From the NCBI GenBank assembly GCA_937892025.1, contig CALAVA010000083.1:1-8317 (forward strand): DNA of 8,317 nt. Reading direction: 5' to 3'. This DNA is from an uncultured Bacteroidales bacterium (GTDB taxonomy: Bacteria; Bacteroidota; Bacteroidia; Bacteroidales; WCHB1-69). Numbering within the stretch: the first letter of the stretch is position 1; every line of letters begins with the position of its first letter. This document shows positions 6,229 through 8,317 of this stretch, in pieces. A program made the translations under genes and the position numbers. The notes beneath the pieces are model-generated. The model was given only the letters and a program-made list of their open reading frames with translations, searched no databases and had not been told where the DNA came from.

Positions 6229-8317
6229 ATGAATTTATTGGATTCTGATGAAGTTAGTTATATGAAAGGTGAAAAAAGTTTGAGGGTAGGAATAGACAAA
6301 AAGCCTGATAAAAAAGTTGAGCCAAAAAAGATTATTTACAGAACATTTGATCCTGAAGACTTAGTTCATATGAATAGAACTTTTGAACTAGAGGGCTACG
6401 AGGATTTTGACAAGGGTTATCCATATTCAATCAACTTCTATGATTTTGAAGTTTTTATGGGCGATTGGATGGTTGTAATTATAAATCCTGTTCAGAAAAC
6501 AAAAAGAATTATTGTGAATGATTCGAAGGCACTTAAACTTTATTACAAGGCTCATAAAAAGGAAATTTGGTGCGGATATAATTCACGCAATTATGATACA
6601 TTTATCCTAAAGAGCATTTTGGTTGGGCTGAATCCTAAAAAGGTGAATGATATGATTATTGTTCACGGAATGAGTGGTTGGCAAATATCCGATGAGTTCA
6701 AAGAAATTCTACTGTATGATTTTGATATTAGTACAAAGATTCAAGGCTTGAAACAACTTGAAGCATTTATGGGAAATAATATCAAGGAAACCTCTGTGCC
6801 TTTTGATATTGAAAGACCTTTGACCAAGGCAGAAGTCAAAGAAACAATTAAATATTGTATGCACGATGTTGAGCAGACTATTGAGGTGTTTAGACGCAGA
6901 AAAGCAGAATATGATGCGCAGATGGACTTAATTTCAACATTTGGCCTGCCATTGAGAAATGTTAGTTCAACTCAAGCTCAATTGACTGCAAAGATATTGG
7001 GTTGTGAGAGGGTTCACGATAGGAATGATGAATTTGATTTGCAGATTGTACCAATTTTGAAGATTAAAAAATACAAGCATATTTTGGATTGGTTCAAGAA
7101 TCCTGCAAATTATAACTACAAGAATAGCCTTGAAGAAGAAATTTGCGGTGTTCCTCATGTATTTGGTTGGGGTGGAATTCACGGCTGTCCTGAGAAACCT
7201 TTACATATTAAGGGTATGTTGTTTCATGTTGATGTTACTTCATATTATCCGTCAATTATGATTGAATATGACTTTTTGACCCGCAATTGTAAGGACAAAA
7301 AGAAGTTCAAGCAGATTTACGATAAGCGTGTAGAACTTAAAAAGGCAGGAAAGAAAAAAGAACAAGCACCATACAAAATTATCCTCAATTCAACTTATGG
7401 AATTTGCAAAGATAAATTTTCCAACGCATTTGACCCTAGACAAGCCAATAATGTTTGTATCAATGGCCAGTTGATGTTACTAGATTTGCTCGAACATTTA
7501 GAGGGTCATGCTGAGATTATTCAGAGCAACACTGATGGAATTATCCTGCAGGTTGAAGACAATCCAAAGGCTGTTCAGACAATGAAAGACATCTGTCAGG
7601 AATGGATGGACAGAACAAAGATGGGTTTGGGATTTGATGAGATAACAGAGATATGGCAAGGTGATGTCAATAATTATATCGCAAAATTCAGTAACGGTAA
7701 ACTTGAAAGAAAAGGTGCGTATGTTAAGGAGCTTGATGACCTTGATAACGATTTACCGATTGTGAATGAAGCAATTGTAAAATATCTTACTGAAGACATT
7801 CTGCCTAGTGAAACAATAAGTAACTGCAATGAACTTATTAAATTTCAAAAGGTTGTTAAAGTGTCTTCAAGTTATCTGTACGGTTGGCACAATAATGAGT
7901 TCTTGACTGATAAAACTTTCAGAGTGTTTGCTAGCAAGAACAAGGCTGATAGTTATATCGGAAAATGTAAAAGTGAGGGTGCGACAATTGAGAAATTTGC
8001 GAACACTCCATCTCACTGCTTTATTGAAAATGATGATGTAAGGACAGCGGTTGTTCCTGCAAACTTGGACAAGAGTTGGTATATTGATTTGGCTGAAAAA
8101 AGAATTGAAGAAAAGTTTGGAATAAAGCTTGATGAAATAAACATTGGCGGAGGTTTGGGGGTAAAATATACAGATTCTGATATGCCTCCGTCAATAGATG
8201 AAATTGCTGATGTTATTATAGATTCACTTGAAAAACATATAAAAAAATATGGTACAGAGCCACCGACATTGTTTTTAGAACCCGGCAGCAGCATCATTTC
8301 AACTTCGGGTATAACTT
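6229..8317 (+). CDS. Family B DNA polymerase with 3'-5' exonuclease, running in frame into a LysA-like tail (3'-open)
   Basis: Replicative phage polymerase. Exonuclease motifs: Exo I YDFE (Asp72, Glu74), Exo II NSRNYD (Asn118, Asp123) and Exo III YCMHD (Tyr209, Asp213), so proofreading should work. Polymerase motifs: A DVTSYYPSIM with Asp335; B K383-IIL-NSTYG391; C SNTDGI with Asp436, where the usual DTDS reads NTDG. Motifs A and B are only about 48 residues apart, so the fingers are compact. Residues 560-625 (FANTPSHCF, ANLDKSWYIDLAEKRI) match how I remember related phage polymerases ending, so the polymerase looks nearly complete at about residue 625-632. From about 633 the frame continues into sequence unlike any polymerase and typical of diaminopimelate decarboxylase (separate entry). 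There is no stop before the window edge. GGAGG lies five bases before the ATG. The gene directly follows the glycosyltransferase, so the two are probably co-transcribed. GC rises again to about 32-48%. Confidence 0.85.
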   Translation, partial: MNLLDSDEVSYMKGEKSLRVGIDKKPDKKVEPKKIIYRTFDPEDLVHMNRTFELEGYEDFDKGYPYSINFYDFEVFMGDWMVVIINPVQKTKRIIVNDSKALKLYYKAHKKEIWCGYNSRNYDTFILKSILVGLNPKKVNDMIIVHGMSGWQISDEFKEILLYDFDISTKIQGLKQLEAFMGNNIKETSVPFDIERPLTKAEVKETIKYCMHDVEQTIEVFRRRKAEYDAQMDLISTFGLPLRNVSSTQAQLTAKILGCERVHDRNDEFDLQIVPILKIKKYKHILDWFKNPANYNYKNSLEEEICGVPHVFGWGGIHGCPEKPLHIKGMLFHVDVTSYYPSIMIEYDFLTRNCKDKKKFKQIYDKRVELKKAGKKKEQAPYKIILNSTYGICKDKFSNAFDPRQANNVCINGQLMLLDLLEHLEGHAEIIQSNTDGIILQVEDNPKAVQTMKDICQEWMDRTKMGLGFDEITEIWQGDVNNYIAKFSNGKLERKGAYVKELDDLDNDLPIVNEAIVKYLTEDILPSETISNCNELIKFQKVVKVSSSYLYGWHNNEFLTDKTFRVFASKNKADSYIGKCKSEGATIEKFANTPSHCFIENDDVRTAVVPANLDKSWYIDLAEKRIEEKFGIKLDEINIGGGLGVKYTDSDMPPSIDEIADVIIDSLEKHIKKYGTEPPTLFLEPGSSIISTSGIT
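8125..8317 (+). other. lysA: Internal fragment of diaminopimelate decarboxylase (LysA-like), joined in frame to the polymerase
   Basis: The last 64 codons read as the middle of a fold-III PLP-dependent decarboxylase that makes lysine from meso-diaminopimelate. The marks are LDEINIGGGLGVKYTDSD, with the glycine loop (Gly640-642 of the joined frame) that binds the PLP phosphate, then PPSIDEIADVIIDSL, and FLEPGSSIISTSGIT at the end. The family normally has EPGRS at the last site; here Arg is replaced by Ser. The N-terminal part, with the PLP lysine, is absent, and the C-terminal part lies beyond the edge, so this piece cannot be an enzyme as seen. The exact border is unclear, because AEKRIEEKFGI (8092-8124) would suit either protein. 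An AAGCTT hexamer covers 8125-8130. This is a chimeric junction rather than a phage lysine gene. Confidence 0.75.

Noticed and set aside
2792..7982. Recurring word GTGAGGGTG in several genes as an uptake-like or Chi-like signal
   Set aside because: All copies encode Glu-Gly in the same reading phase, so codon-pair preference (GAG before Gly) explains them.
8125..8130. AAGCTT (HindIII) as proof that the LysA joint is a cloning ligation
   Set aside because: The hexamer is at the joint, but the border cannot be placed to the base because 8092-8124 fits both proteins; it may be coincidence.
8013..8297. Minus-strand frames, including this one and 6967-7182, 3274-3531 and 1836-2099
   Set aside because: All are opposite strongly patterned + strand genes, with no motifs and no upstream signals; they are shadows.

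Overview
The window looks like part of a tailed-phage or prophage early/replication region. Every supported gene lies on the + strand and the genes are tightly packed: gaps run from 4 to 71 bases and one pair overlaps. Most starts carry a good purine-rich ribosome binding site. Coding bias is AT-rich, with GAA, AAA, AGA and AGG codons favoured, which suggests a low-GC bacterial host. The style of the antirepressor reminds me of spirochaete (Treponema-like) prophages, but that is a weak impression from memory. No tRNA, rRNA, CRISPR array, integrase or structural gene is visible.

Layout. Positions 1-768 hold the 3' part of a phage antirepressor-type regulator (helix-turn-helix, coiled coil, KilAC-like C-terminus), cut off by the window edge. 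Positions 786-1070 hold a 94-residue protein that may be a ribbon-helix-helix regulator. Positions 1075-2304 hold a 409-residue winged-helix protein, probably the replication initiator or replisome organiser. Positions 2332-3768 hold a DnaB-type replicative helicase and 3836-4930 a sliding-clamp-like protein. A Rho-independent terminator follows at about 4950-4986. Next is a very AT-rich two-gene cassette: 5002-5397 (131-residue conserved phage-type protein) and 5384-6217 (glycosyltransferase resembling the TET-associated family, which glycosylates hydroxymethylated DNA bases). From 6229 a family B DNA polymerase with proofreading exonuclease runs to the right edge.

Together these form a nearly self-contained replisome (initiator, helicase, clamp, polymerase), with a likely DNA-hypermodification cassette between clamp and polymerase. 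The oxygenase or hydroxymethyl-nucleotide enzyme that would supply the acceptor base is not in the window.

The most striking anomaly is at the right end. The polymerase reading frame passes without a stop into about 60 codons that look like the middle of diaminopimelate decarboxylase (LysA). The switch occurs around 8092-8131. I consider this a chimera, most likely an assembly or library artefact and less likely a real phage-host recombination junction, rather than a functional fusion. A second, milder discontinuity is a drop in GC content inside the antirepressor gene near position 190.
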